Below, in pieces: positions 20,386 to 31,729 of a stretch of DNA of 64,000 nt. Position numbers and translations under genes: made by a program. The stretch's first letter is position 1; every line of letters begins with the position of its first letter. Origin of the DNA: Meira nashicola (Eukaryota; Basidiomycota; Exobasidiomycetes; Exobasidiales; Brachybasidiaceae); the NCBI GenBank assembly GCA_001600355.1, contig BCJU01000004.1:1116001-1180000 (forward strand), read 5' to 3'. A model generated the notes under the pieces. That model ran no database searches. It was not told the DNA's origin and saw only the letters and a list, made by a program, of their open reading frames with translations.

Positions 20386-20560
20386 GGTGTATTCCGCTTC
20401 ACTTTCTAAGAATTATTTTCACCGACTCGATTTTACCGAATTTCAGCACATACCCCATCGAGTTTACACTTTTTCTCTATTTTATTACTTCAGATGACAC
20501 GCATGTATGGGCTAAATTCACTTCAATAATGCAATACTTTATGAGAATTGATTGAACTTT

Positions 20561-22598
20561 CTACTTCTGGTTTCCAATAATATCTTCTACTATGGCAAGT
20601 GTGCCTAAAAGCTCTTCTTCTCTGAACCTGTGTCCGATCAGTTGAAGGCCGATCGGAGCATTCTCAAACACTTCCCGATAAGTCTCATCTGCAAAGATAA
20701 GATGGAGAAGGATATTGATCAGCGACGAATACGAGATGTGCTAGTTTTTGCGCTAAAATGAATACTTACATTCCTTAATCGTTCCTTGATCTAAATCACT
20801 AATAGATGGTTTCAACTTTCCTTCTTTTGTTGTTTCAAAAGCTTTATCCTTTTCTGCTTCTGCAGCATAACCTGCAATAGGAAATGTGACACCAGGTAAA
20901 TCGGTAAGATTGAATAAAGAAGTATATCCCCAATAAAAGATTTGTTGTGGTCTTGGAGCTGCCAATGCAGCTGCAGGGCAAAGAAGAACGTCTAACGGTT
21001 GTGCTAAAGGCTGTTTACCTCCTCCTTTTACGAATATATCCTGCCAAAATTGTCTCTTGAATGTTTCACGTTGATATTGCAATAGCCAAATATCAGAAGC
21101 TGAATGAAGATGAACAGGAGGAGAAAAAACATAATCCGTTAATTTCATCAATGGCTCTCCTGTCAAAGAAGCCAGGGAACGCAATAATTCTCCATTCTCC
21201 ATGAAACTGCAAGGAGATAAGATCGTGCAAAAAAGTAAATAAACGGACGGTGTAAAATGTCTTAAATCTATAACAATCTACTCACTATAACTCTCTTGCC
21301 ATCCACCAAGCTCTCTCGCCGTAATCTGAAGGATCTACATAAACAATGTTAACCTTTCCTGATGCTTGAAGCTTTTGGATTACATCGTGCATTGCTCTAC
21401 GAATAGGTGTAATGGGTTGAACAAAACCGTCATCTAACAAAACACCAACATTGAGCTTCTTGTTATCATTTATAGCAGGCTTTTGAAATCCTTTCCAAGG
21501 AAGTGGAGGACAAAGATGAGGATCAGATTTAGTTGAATCTTTGAATAGAACGGAAGTGATCAATTCTAAATCTTGTAAAGAACGTGCAAATGGTCCCATA
21601 GTTCCAAGAACACCTTCGTTACCCAACATAGTCGTCCTTGTACCTGAATTATTTATCCTTCCAATCGTTGGACGTAAGCCATATAAGCCTACACATGCTG
21701 CTGGCTGTCTAACTGATCCTCCTATATCTGTACCAACACCTAAGAGTGTTGCACCACTGCTTACAGAAGCTGCTTCTCCTCCACTACTACCACCAGGACT
21801 CAAATGAAGATTGAATGGATTGAGTGTTTGACCATGTAAATTACTTCTAGTATCCAATTGCATGATACTTTGAGGCATCGTTGTTTTTGCAATAATGATC
21901 GCTCCTTGTTCCAATAACATGGAAATCGCATGTCCTGTAACCGTTTGTATATGCGTACCTTGTTTGCTAAGAAGTGCAAGTGTACTATCGGCTAAACGAC
22001 TAGGATCATCTTTTGGCTTTGACTGTTCACGTTTTAAGATTGCATCTGTACTTTCTTGATCTAAAACGTCAAAAACAAATCCACGATCGCTACCTGAACC
22101 TTGCAAACCCAAATGAGCTTTTATACTGATTGGTATTCCGAACAAGCTTCCAAGTTGATCAAGATTTTTGGATTTCGTTAGTAGACCGTCCAACTCCTTT
22201 GCACGTTGTAAGGCACGATCAAAGTATATTTCTGTATAGCAGCCTAAGATTTGTTGTGCTAATGATGCTTTGACAAGAAATGCTTCCACAACTTCTGTTA
22301 CCGTCCAACGTCCTTGTACAATAGCATCTCGTAGGGTTGTGGCTTCTTGACTTGCAGGATCATCCAAAACAGAACGATGTTTAGCTGTCAAAATCTTTTC
22401 CACACTAGAATTGTTCTCGGTCAATAGTTGTTCAAATGACTTTCCAGATACGTTTGGCTGATCATTAGATATACTTCCACTTAATGTCTTTCTACTTTCG
22501 TCCAAACCAGGCACGATGAATTCTTTTGGCAATGCTACTGAAGCTTTAAATCTTTCAATAGCTGCTTGCCAATCACCATCTTGAAAATGTGTGTGCAT
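20561..22598 (-). CDS. Amidase-signature enzyme (fungal amidase/FAAH type), three exons
   Basis: Exons 22598-21286, 21206-20770 and 20688-20561 join in frame to 625 aa. Both introns have GT-AG ends (GTGAGT..TTGCAG and GTAAGT..TTGCAG). An earlier in-frame ATG at 22709 would add 37 residues; the start at 22598 places the family-typical DWQAAIERF near the N-terminus. The Lys-Ser-cisSer triad is complete: Lys160 (GIPISIKAH), Ser271 (SPGGSSGGEA) and Ser295 (GTDIGGSVRQP), with the same 24-residue spacing as Ser217 and Ser241 of mammalian FAAH. The family hydrolyses small or fatty amides; the substrate cannot be told. An insertion lies around residues 185-215. It runs in the same direction as the M20 peptidase gene upstream. 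No signal peptide is evident from the chosen start. Confidence 0.9.
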
Positions 22599-22907
22599 GC
22601 TGAATAACCAAATTGGTGTGGGGAAAGATGTATATGATGATGGTATTGTGGAATGAAGTGCATATACGACCGGCAATCCGAAAGCACGGCTTTTCCGATG
22701 TATGCACATAGAGCAACACGCATGATTCCCCGCACTCTCCGCTTATTACACACAGGCACAAAAATGCAATTCAACCTTAAACAACAACACAACATTAGTT
22801 TACACCTGCCGATAAGCTTGGCGTCGGCTTTAAGACCGAAAACAGCGTGTTTCTTTTTCAGAACATACAATATACATCTTAACTGTATTTCATTGAATTT
22901 ATGAATC
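22599..22907. other. Spacer between the M20 peptidase stop and amidase start
   Basis: 309 bases holding the amidase promoter and leader. An in-frame ATG at 22709 and short antisense ORFs are present, but nothing is recognised with confidence. Confidence 0.4.
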
Positions 22908-24868
22908 TCAATCTACATGCTTATTGTCTTGAGCTGCGAGCATCATTGCAGTATAAAATCGAAATCCATCCGAAAGTGAATCGATTTGTACGATTTCATT
23001 TACCGTATGAATGCCACCATCGTGTCTTGCACCTTTTGGTAAAGGAGTCAAAGTACCAGGAGCGAAACGGAATATATGTTGTGTTAAATTCCAATAAGAT
23101 TGTGTATCTGTATTTCCTCCCATCAAAGAAGGTACAACTCGTAAACCTTGTTCTTCTTTAGTTTTTGCTTCATTTACATAAGTATGTCTGATAACTGAAC
23201 TTAATAAACGATAAGGCAAAGCATCTTTACCTTGAATAGGTGTTAGAGGAGCAGGTTCAAGAGCTGATTGAAATGCATCTTGAAGTTCAATAAAGTGACT
23301 TTTTGAGAATTCATCACCTTTAACAGATTGTACAAATTCATCTTCACTTTGCCATGCTTTCACTCCAAGTCCATACTCTTTGGCAATTTGACCGACCAAA
23401 TTTTTAAGATGGTCACGAACATATTGAACATCAAGATTAGCGTCAATTCGATGATTGATCAAAGCCGTTGCTTCTTCTGGCAAAGCATTAATCTTTACTC
23501 CTCCATATATGATATCAACCGCTTGTGTTGTTGTGAATTCCACTCCATGTTGACTTGTACTTAATTCTTTTTCCAGTAACTTCTTTGTGGTTTGTAGCTT
23601 CTTGGTAGCTCTTTGGATGCGGTAGTCTCTCATACAGCTTGATCTAGCTTTGACCTTTTGAAGATGTTTTCTTGCAGCTGCAAATTTGCTCAAAGCGATT
23701 CCCAAATCAGTCTTACGAAGTTCAGGAGCATCTCGAATGCAAAGTAAGGTTTGTAAAGCAGGGGAATCACCTCCATTTTTGTTGTCTTCTTGAATCTTAA
23801 CTTCAATCTTGTGTGGATTATCTTCAATATGTGAAATAATCTTACTCAAATATCCGATAGAAGTATGTTTTGGAGGAACGGAAGAATGTCCACCGGGCGT
23901 ATGAACGGAAAGTTTAACGTCCAAATATCCTTTCTCAGCTACAGCAGGTTCGGCTACCGATAAACCATACATGTTTGAATCTACGCTATTACCTTCATCT
24001 ATCAGCATATATGCGCCTTTTCCATCTTTATGAGATCCGTATAATTCCTCTAATCGTTTACTAAGATGACGTGCTCCTTGTGTACCTGAACTTTCTTCAT
24101 CAAATCCGAAAGCAAGAATGATTGTACGACTTGGCTTGAAATCTGCTTTTAAGAGTTCAGTGACCGATGCAAGTAACATCGTCAGAGAGGCTGAAAGGGT
24201 GAAAATAAAGTCAGCCTGATGGTTTCATTAAAGTGTACGAGTAACTCACCTTTATCATCAGAAGCACCTCTTCCATAAATCAGACCTTTTTCTAAATCAA
24301 TATGACCAGAGAATGCTCCATAATCCCAACTATCCAACGTATCAGGGTCAACAGGAACGACATCTTGATGTGCAGTGAAAATGATTGGTAAAAGATCTTT
24401 TTGAGATCCTTGCCAGGTATACAATAATCCATGTTCATTTACACGTTCAAGTGTGATCGAAGGTGAAGAGTGCACTTCAGGAAAAGCACTATGAAGATAT
24501 TCTCGAAAAGGCGAAAAGATTACATCCCATCTTTCTGGATCTGCCGAGACAGGAGGTGAATCATCAAATCCTGTTGTATTTACTTGAACGGCACCTGATA
24601 ATAATTTGGCAAGGATCTCTTTAGATGGTGTTGAAGGTAATTGTTGTCCATTTTTAGGCATCCAAGGATCTTCTTGAGGGCATATTGGCTCACTTTCATT
24701 CACTTGAAAGTTCGAATCGGACTTATTGAATGACCAAATATAGATTGCCAAAATGAATATTGCTAATAGCCAAGTCCTTACACGAGCAACATTGGATTTC
24801 CGATGTCGTATCGTATGCTCTTGTGATGCTTGATGGCCTAATAGACCTTCATTCTTTTCTTCTCGCAT
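22908..24868 (-). CDS. Membrane-anchored M20 metallopeptidase (Gly-X carboxypeptidase/CPS1-like), two exons
   Basis: Exons 24868-24250 and 24190-22908 join in frame to 633 aa. The 59-nt intron has GTGAGT..TTTCAG ends. The frame opens upstream at a GTG; the ATG at 24868 is used. A basic N-terminal tail of about 30 residues is followed by one membrane span at about 32-47 (TWLLAIFILAIYIW), giving a type II signal anchor. The M20 zinc site is complete: HQD at 167-169, GRGASDDK with Asp204, DEE at 237-239, a later DEGN, and a final His in ARHDGGIHTVNE. S. cerevisiae Cps1 is a vacuolar carboxypeptidase that releases residues from peptides with C-terminal Gly-X; vacuolar delivery is likely here too. 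Together with the next gene, the amidase, it may serve nitrogen salvage. Confidence 0.92.
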
Positions 24869-25233
24869 ATTTACACCTGTCACGAGATGGAGGATGGTGG
24901 TGCAACTAAATCTTCTATGAATAGTTTAGCGGGAAGATAAGGTGACTCTTACCGGTACGCATTTCTCCACACAGGTTTTAGCGTCTTCACCAAAACTACA
25001 TGATTAAAGCAAGCTCTCGGTCAATTTCTCAACCCAAATCATTCTTTGTATATGCAACCGATGTAGCAAGAATGATTGCATTCTTATCTTTTAACTATAT
25101 GTTTACAAAATATTTTACATGATTATCTTAGAATACAATACGACTTTTACGCCTCGGCTGTCTCGATGCTCTTTTCCGCTGTTTTCATCTGCTGCTTCGG
25201 AATTGACTCGCTTGCTTCGTTATTCTCAATCAC
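24869..25233. other. Spacer between the 231-aa gene and the M20 peptidase
   Basis: 365 bases with the M20 peptidase promoter and the 3' end of the unrecognised spliced gene. Nothing else is visible. Confidence 0.4.
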
Positions 25234-26085
25234 CTACCTGTTTCGATTCGAAAAACCTTCAAAGATTTCCCAGCTACTATCCAATCTTGATAATCCCCGA
25301 CCGATGATTGGCTCGAGTTTAAGTTCCGAGTTCGAATTGAGATCGAATCCTCTAGCGTTTTGGAATAATCCTTTGCCTGATCTGATACTTTCAGTTTCTG
25401 AAGAAGAAAAAAAGGTGAAATGGGAATATGTATGTTAGCCTTTTCTGTACTACATACTCATTCTCATATTCAAATACTCACCAGCTTGCCTTCTTTCACA
25501 TTTGACTGTTGCATAAAAAACAGCATCATCCTTAGATTCGGAAATGGGCGCAAGGACGTACTTTATTTCTGAATCCGACTCTGTTTGACTGAAATCCTGA
25601 TTCACTTCAACATCATCTTCAATCTTTTCCCTTATCGTTTGCCTTCCCGTAATATTTAATGGTAATCCTACCATCGATGCAACTTCTATTAACCCAATTT
25701 CTCTATCTTGCTTCTTTTCAGTAGAAAAAACTAAAGTTTCATAATTGCTTGCCGTTCTACTGTTCATTGGTACTTGTATTTCTGAAGATTGATTGATATT
25801 AATAATTTCGCTTGCAGTTTTTGAATCTTGAAATGCGAATGAACCGAAATTTAGTAGTCTTTGTTGATCAGGTTCCTGGGAGAAGGAAAGAGAATTATGA
25901 GCATTCTTACAAAAAAGTGAAAAAGATGTCCAAGTCAAATTCCTTACCCTCACAACACGAAATCGTGTAAGCTTATTTCCTGACCGTTTTGACAATTGAC
26001 GAGCGATGCTTAACACTTGAAGTGGTTGTGTTATCATCATATTCATTGGCCGTACAAAAAGAGTTCTTGATATTGGTGCATTCAT
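25234..26085 (-). CDS. Unrecognised 231-aa protein, three exons
   Basis: Exons 26085-25948, 25875-25482 and 25397-25234 join in frame (696 nt). Introns have ends GTAAGG..CTCCCAG and GTGAGT..CTTCAG. The unspliced frame begins at a TTG, so the ATG at 26085 is used. The N-terminal 46 residues are basic, lack acidic residues and contain RTLFVRPMNMMITQ and LSKRSGNKLTRFRVVR, which suggests a mitochondrial presequence or an RNA-binding surface. The middle is Asp/Glu/Ser-rich. The C-terminus is tightly packed (EPIIGRGLSRLDSSWEIFEGF). I do not recognise the family. A further intron starting at GTAGGT (25236) could extend it. It diverges from EMC10 by about 250 bases. Confidence 0.65.
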
Positions 26086-26338
26086 TTTGACGAAGGTTGA
26101 TTGATCCGAGTTGCTGAAGAACAAGTCAGCAAGATTCTCACAGGGACGACTTCAGGAAGGAAGTATGTAAATAAAAAATGAGAACGAGTGACCTATTCTA
26201 ACGCGAACTTTTTATATGCACGTGGATTTTAAGCGTATGTTGGCCCAAACGCATTATAGTTAGCCTGACGACCTCTTTGCGTCTTCCTGTTCTCCTTGCC
26301 TTTCGCTATCAAACAGCTATTAAAAACGACGTATCAGG

Positions 26339-27209
26339 ATGAGGTCAATCAATCCTCTTATCGGCCTTTTAGCCTTACAAGCAAGTTACGTTATCGCTGA
26401 TAGCTATACATTGCATCATCGGATAGGATCAGGTGAATGGGCTAAACGTGGTATCATTCGATCGGTAGAAGGCAATATTGCTGCAAATGCACCAGGTGCA
26501 CTCTATGAAGACTTATCAGGAAATACAGAGCCATGGAAAGCATTACCTGGCTACGAATCAACTTCAAGATCACTTTATCAACTTGCTTTAACACCGGAAG
26601 GGACAAATATTGTCGATGATTCAGCACCTATCACTTTTGCTAGAACAGTGAGTGCATTCACTTGCTCTTCTTCTTTGTGAATGTCAAATTACTAATCACA
26701 TCCTTTACCTTTTATTAATACAGTGTCATCTTGCTTCAAACAGTGATGAGAGCTTCACAGTTCATACAAATAGGGATGGCAAAGAAGTTTTGAGTTTAGG
26801 TTATGAATTGGCCGGTTTGGATATTTCACAGCTAGGTCCAGATGGATGTCCTATCCTGACATCAAAGAATGTACCAGCAGCCAAACAAGTCACTATTAAT
26901 ATCAACAAGCCGCAAGAACCGCTCACAGTCTTACCACCTGCTCCTCCTCCAACAAAACCAGATGGCTCTCCTTTAGCACCTGGGGAAGAACCACCAAAAG
27001 AACAAAGTTTCGTAAGAAAGTATTGGTATTATATCTTACCTGTCGTTTTGATGATGCTCATTCCAACTGAAATAGCTGATGCGAATAATGATGATGCAGA
27101 AAATGGCGACGGAGCAGGCGGTGGTTCGGGTTCTGGAGCTCGTCTAAAGTCAACCAGAGCAGGTGGTCCAGCGCCCGTAGGTGCAGCAGGAGGCGCAAAA
27201 AGGCGGTGA
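26339..27209 (+). CDS. EMC10: ER membrane protein complex subunit 10 (EMC10), two exons
   Basis: Exons 26339-26647 and 26724-27209 join in frame to 264 aa; the 76-nt intron runs from GTGAGT to AATACAG. A hydrophobic signal peptide (residues about 1-20, ending VIA/DS) leads a lumenal beta-rich domain. Then come a Pro-rich linker (LPPAPPPTKP), one membrane span near YWYYILPVVLMMLIP, and a Gly/Ala/Asp-rich tail ending GGAKRR. This order matches EMC10, a lumenal subunit of the ER insertase complex that inserts tail-anchored and multipass membrane proteins. Tail-to-tail with thymidylate kinase, with about 90 bases between stops. Confidence 0.88.
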
Positions 27210-27302
27210 TATAGAATACGGAAAGAACAGATTCTGACGAGATGCAAAGGATTAATTTGATGCATAGATTACAATATGATGATGATTTATCTCCGCTTTA
27301 TG

Positions 27303-28030
27303 TTATGTGAACAATTTGCCGATTGGGGTATTCTTTGATTGAATTGAGTCAATCACTTTTTTCACTTCTACTAAGCAATCTTGTGTAACTTTATCGATAT
27401 CCTGACCAGCATCAATCGTTCGCCAAGGACCTACATTTGTCTCTGAACCTAATTGTGTAAGAATAGTTTTCACTTTTTCTTGTATTGTAACTACCTCATA
27501 GCGTTCTTCACCATATGCACCTCTTTGAGCGGCTACTTCTGGTGTTAATGATAAAAATAGTGTCAGATCTGGCAAAGGAAGCCCCACATCTGGAGATCTA
27601 CACCAATCATGACTAAGTCCCTATATGATGAAGTAAAGAAAGAGTGTATGTGTGTGTAAATAACAATCCCTCATTATTCAACCAAACAAGAGTCTCTCAC
27701 CTTTGCACATGAATAAGCAATACCCGAAAATGCATAACGATCACAAATAACATGTTGACCATTATTTAAAGAGGTTAAAATATCTTCAACTTTTTCCCAT
27801 CTATTTGCCGAAAATAGAAGGTGAATTGAACGATCATCCATTTCACTTAATTTACCTAAATAAGAATCAATCATTTTTCCTATAGGTGTACTTCTTTCTG
27901 GAAATTTAATCGTTTTGGCAAAAATTTGTTGAGAAATTCGATTAACTTGAGTACTCTTTCCTGCACGATCTAATCCTTCTATCACAATTAGTGCTCCTCT
28001 AACTTTATTCGTTGCTCCTGATCCGCTCAT
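27303..28030 (-). CDS. CDC8: Thymidylate kinase, two exons
   Basis: Exons 28030-27701 and 27620-27303 join in frame to 215 aa, the usual length. The intron has GTGAGA..ATATAG ends. An in-frame TTG upstream is not used. The P-loop is GLDRAGKST at 19-27, and the DRY motif lies in VICDRYAFSGIAYS. LID-region residues follow after the splice junction (GLSHDWCRSPDVGLP). The enzyme phosphorylates dTMP to dTDP for DNA synthesis. Two ACGCGT sites lie 85 and 112 bases upstream of the ATG, matching G1/S control of CDC8 in yeasts. Confidence 0.95.
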
Positions 28031-28518
28031 CTTCGTTTTGAATGCTTTATGTATGATGGTTTTTGACAAGTTTGTTTGTGTTGCTTCTTTTTGTTTCGCG
28101 GAATGTTGTTCTTTACGCGTACTTTTACCTAACCTTTAAACACGCGTGAAGAGAGTAAAAGCCCGCGTTCTGGTACGAGTATTCCACATACAGCAATCAT
28201 TTTGTATAATGTAGTTAATGATTATTAACGGATTAGATGGTGAGTGTAAGATAATATTGTAGAATACAAGCAAATCAAAATACAAAGAACTTCTTTTCAT
28301 TCTCCCAATCTTTTTATATTGAAAAAAAGGAGGAAGACGAGAAGATTTTGGGGTGCGTGTTGAATGTTCTACAATTGCTGATGGAATGTTGTTACATAGT
28401 TTCCTATGAATGATTTGTAAAAAGAGAAATGTACAAATGGGAAATTTACAGGCTTGATAAGAAAGTACAGATTTTCTTGAAAACATTGGTTGTGACGAAT
28501 GTTTGACTTTATCACTTT
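28031..28518. other. Spacer between Zn2Cys6 factor stop and thymidylate kinase start
   Basis: 488 bases holding the thymidylate kinase promoter with two ACGCGT sites and the 3' end of the transcription factor gene. A minus-strand ORF at 28136-28486 has no recognisable features. Confidence 0.45.
28115..28147. promoter_or_regulatory. Two ACGCGT (MCB-like) sites upstream of thymidylate kinase
   Basis: ACGCGT at 28115-28120 and 28142-28147, within about 120 bases of the ATG. Their place before a dNTP-synthesis gene fits MBF-type control. The assignment is by motif only. Confidence 0.55.
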
Positions 28519-30225
28519 TTATTGAGTCGAAAAATTCGTTCTACTCGCCAGGCCAGTAGGATCGAAGGAAAGTCGATTATGCATGGCGTCCATGTGTAAA
28601 GGTGACAAGGATGTCTTACGATCTTTGATCACATTTTGAATCCCAGCAGCATGTTCTCCATCAATATTGTTCGATTGACTAGCTGCAAATCCGGCAAAGA
28701 TGTCAATCCCGCCGCTTGGATTCGTTTGATTACCGTTCAAATTCGAGGTTCCAGATCCAAAATCGAATTGTTCGAATCGATCATCTGTTAAGGTAACGCG
28801 TCTACTACTATTGTTCGAACCTAAAACATCTCCATCTACTGTATGCAAAGACGTTGCACCGGTAGAAGGAGTTGTGATGTTCCATTCGCCATCTGGTCCA
28901 CCGTGAAAAGCACTAAATGCAGATCCCGTGCTTGCCCAATGCTCAGATGGTTCTTTTGACTCATCTTCACCTCCATAATTACTGCCATAATCAGGCAAAT
29001 TCATAAATGAAGATTGACTAGCGGCCTGTCTAAGCTTTTCAAAGATCGCTTGTTGTGATACATTTGACTGGTCATCTTTTCGTGTTTGTGGGAGCGTAAC
29101 TTGATTTACATCCGTTGATTGCTCGTCAAGCGATCGTGAAGAAGTTTTACCTTTGGTTGCTGCAATTCGGTTCTTCTCTGCATCACTATTCTCATTCGAT
29201 TGAACGTTGCTCACCGTAGATTTCCTACGACGTTTCGGTAATGGGTTTTCTTCGTAATGACAATCTCTTTTACCAAATCGACATTGTTTACAAGGCAAGC
29301 CATCCTGATCACATTTCACTTTACGTTTTCGACAAACGAGACAGCCCGTCCTACTTCGACGGAATTTGATCCTTCTATGAGTTCCCGCAGTACTACCGCC
29401 CACAGAAGATCGTTTAGTCTTTACGCTTTGTGAATCATTGCTCGTAGAAGGCATTGAATTACCTGGCATTCCCATATCAGAAGAATGCATTGATCCATCA
29501 CTAGGCGTACCGACAAGGCTATTGCTTTGACTTGTATTCTGACTAATCATAGAATTGACTAATGCAGGCGAAGCTCCAGGGACAAATGGTATTCCAGACA
29601 CAGGATTGCTTCTATTTGGTGAATTTCGACCGATCGATGAAGGGCTTGCAGTAACATTATTAGCCCCCAAAAGCATTGGAAAATTCGCCAACGAGGTGTT
29701 GGATTGACTTATAGACGTAAAAGGCTGCGAACCACCATGACCGGATTGCATGCTAGTAGGAAAACCTTGTAGTAAATTTTGCGTACCTGATGTTCCATTA
29801 TTCATGTGAGCTTGATTTGCGTCAAAGTGTTGGAAATTGGGCCATGTCTGTTGGGACATACCCATCCCAGGTATATTGCCGAAACCGTTGATGTTCTGTT
29901 GTTGCTGTAAAAGTGCAGCAAAAGGTGCAGCCATACTCGGATCGTGTGGATTTGTGAAAGCTGGCATTCTGAAAGCATTAGGATCGAATGGATTATTTAA
30001 CATAGGATGACCGGCATTGTTTAAATTGGAAGAAGATGCCATTGGGCTATCAGTACCTTCGGTTGAATGAGCAGCAAAAGGTGATGAATGGGAGGAACTT
30101 GTCGAATTTAGCCATGCCTGTGCATCCGGCTGATGCGGTGCTCTATAGTGCATTGATGCACCTGCTTGTGATGTCATTGGAGCTTGACCGCCAGACCAAG
30201 TCCCGTTTTGTGGTAGGTAGCTCAT
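28519..30225 (-). CDS. Zn2Cys6 (Gal4-type) transcription factor
   Basis: 568 aa, single exon, ATG start. The binuclear zinc cluster has cysteines at 295, 298, 305, 312, 315 and 322 (C-x2-C-x6-C-x6-C-x2-C-x6-C). It is flanked by basic segments KFRRSRTG and PLPKRRRKS that serve as DNA contact and nuclear signal. The zinc cluster lies in mid-protein, after about 290 residues rich in Ser, Asn, Gln, Pro and Met. The C-terminal part is acidic and Ser/Gly/Asn-rich, with no fungal-specific middle homology domain visible. Targets are unknown. Its upstream spacer is 1.5 kb, suggesting a long promoter. Confidence 0.9.
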   Translation of the reverse strand: MSYLPQNGTWSGGQAPMTSQAGASMHYRAPHQPDAQAWLNSTSSSHSSPFAAHSTEGTDSPMASSSNLNNAGHPMLNNPFDPNAFRMPAFTNPHDPSMAAPFAALLQQQQNINGFGNIPGMGMSQQTWPNFQHFDANQAHMNNGTSGTQNLLQGFPTSMQSGHGGSQPFTSISQSNTSLANFPMLLGANNVTASPSSIGRNSPNRSNPVSGIPFVPGASPALVNSMISQNTSQSNSLVGTPSDGSMHSSDMGMPGNSMPSTSNDSQSVKTKRSSVGGSTAGTHRRIKFRRSRTGCLVCRKRKVKCDQDGLPCKQCRFGKRDCHYEENPLPKRRRKSTVSNVQSNENSDAEKNRIAATKGKTSSRSLDEQSTDVNQVTLPQTRKDDQSNVSQQAIFEKLRQAASQSSFMNLPDYGSNYGGEDESKEPSEHWASTGSAFSAFHGGPDGEWNITTPSTGATSLHTVDGDVLGSNNSSRRVTLTDDRFEQFDFGSGTSNLNGNQTNPSGGIDIFAGFAASQSNNIDGEHAAGIQNVIKDRKTSLSPLHMDAMHNRLSFDPTGLASRTNFSTQ

Positions 30226-31729
30226 GGCTTGAACGCCAAATGCTGTGAACTAGACTGATTGCCAATCCTTTGGGAATTTTGTGATGTTAAAAGTACACTC
30301 TTTCTCTCCTTTCCTCCTCTTCCCACCTATTTTACACCTCACAACCAAGATCCTACCGGAGATACCTATGCACAGCCCCTCCTCTTTTACTCGTTTAAGA
30401 TGACGCCTGTACGGAGAAAGGCGTGCGAGAGAAAAAGGATGATGTTGCCGATGAATGAAGGGACGAAAAGATCCGCAGATAGCAGTAAGATCTCAATCCC
30501 ACTTTGATGATCGTGTAGGTGGAAGGTGAATCGGTGGCGCTGTATGCTGAAGTTCGAGGTTCCGATGATCGAATTGATTGGAAGAATGCCTCAAACTTCG
30601 GTGCGTTATACAATCGAGTAAAAGACGTTTGTATGTTGGTGACGATGGTGCGCTGATGAGAATATTGGTGACTTCCAAGAAACTAAAAGTGTTATTTCGA
30701 CATGATAAGATGATTGGCGAGGTGGAGATGGTCGAGAAAACTTTGTATAGATTGATGATGTCCTCCAGTTGATTGTGCATATACTCTTTTTGGTCACGTT
30801 TGTGGCATCGAAAAAAAAGTTTTGAGTTACAAGCAAAAACAGGAAAAAAAAAAGTTTTAAAAAAAAAATCCTCAATCTGTACGGCGCAAGTTCCCGGTGA
30901 AATTTTTTTCCTCAAATCGACTGGTATATGCAAAATGCAGCTTTGTTGACATTGGTCTGCATAGATTTATGCACTGATTGTCATTTGCTTCCCAAAAAGT
31001 GCCGAATAATGTGTATGTAAGAGCAAATCAAATCCCAATCCCTCTTGGCATTTACGTTCTGGACTCGATCCAAAAATTCGAAAAGCAGGACTGACTCTCC
31101 TGCTCTGGTCCTTCCACTTGATCGGGCAAATTAATAGCCGTTCAATTCATCCAAATCTTTCCAAAGATCTCGATGCTTCCTTCGTTCATTAAAAAATATA
31201 ATAATACAAAACAAACACCGCTTTCCCGCCATTGTATCAAAAAAAATCCAAGAAGAAAAATTTTATGAATAGAAAAAAAAAAAAAGTCTCCCCCTCCCTG
31301 AGGTAAAAAAAACAGAATGGGGGACCCGGAAGAAGGCTTTATTGTTTGTGCGGTCGCCGGCGCGAAGCCACTGTTTTTTATTTACGCGTCTTCGCACCTG
31401 GTTAGAACTGCCGCGGCAAACTTTTCCAAAGCCTAGACACCGTTTTTTGTGTTTACAATACAAAAACATAACCCCTTATTACAAAAAAGGGTTCAAATTT
31501 TTAATGGAAATACGTAATACAACCCGCTAAATTTTGTATTGAGCCTAAAAGACGGATACTTGGAGCGGATCCGCAATGATGCGTGAGAAAGATTATTAGC
31601 TGACAGATTTGTTGGTAAGGTCCTGTTGGAGGTCAAAGGAGAGATTATTATTAAAACACGTGATGGCAATCAGATTTGGTAAGTTAGTCTTTAGAAAATA
31701 AAGGTATTCTCATTCAAGGTATCGATGCT
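30226..31729. other. 1.5-kb spacer upstream of the Zn2Cys6 factor
   Basis: AT-rich with many A- and T-runs, one ACGCGT at 31384-31389 and the palindrome CGCCGGCG at 31355-31362. Several short ORFs on both strands lack any recognisable feature. It also contains the 3' end of lanosterol synthase. Confidence 0.5.
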
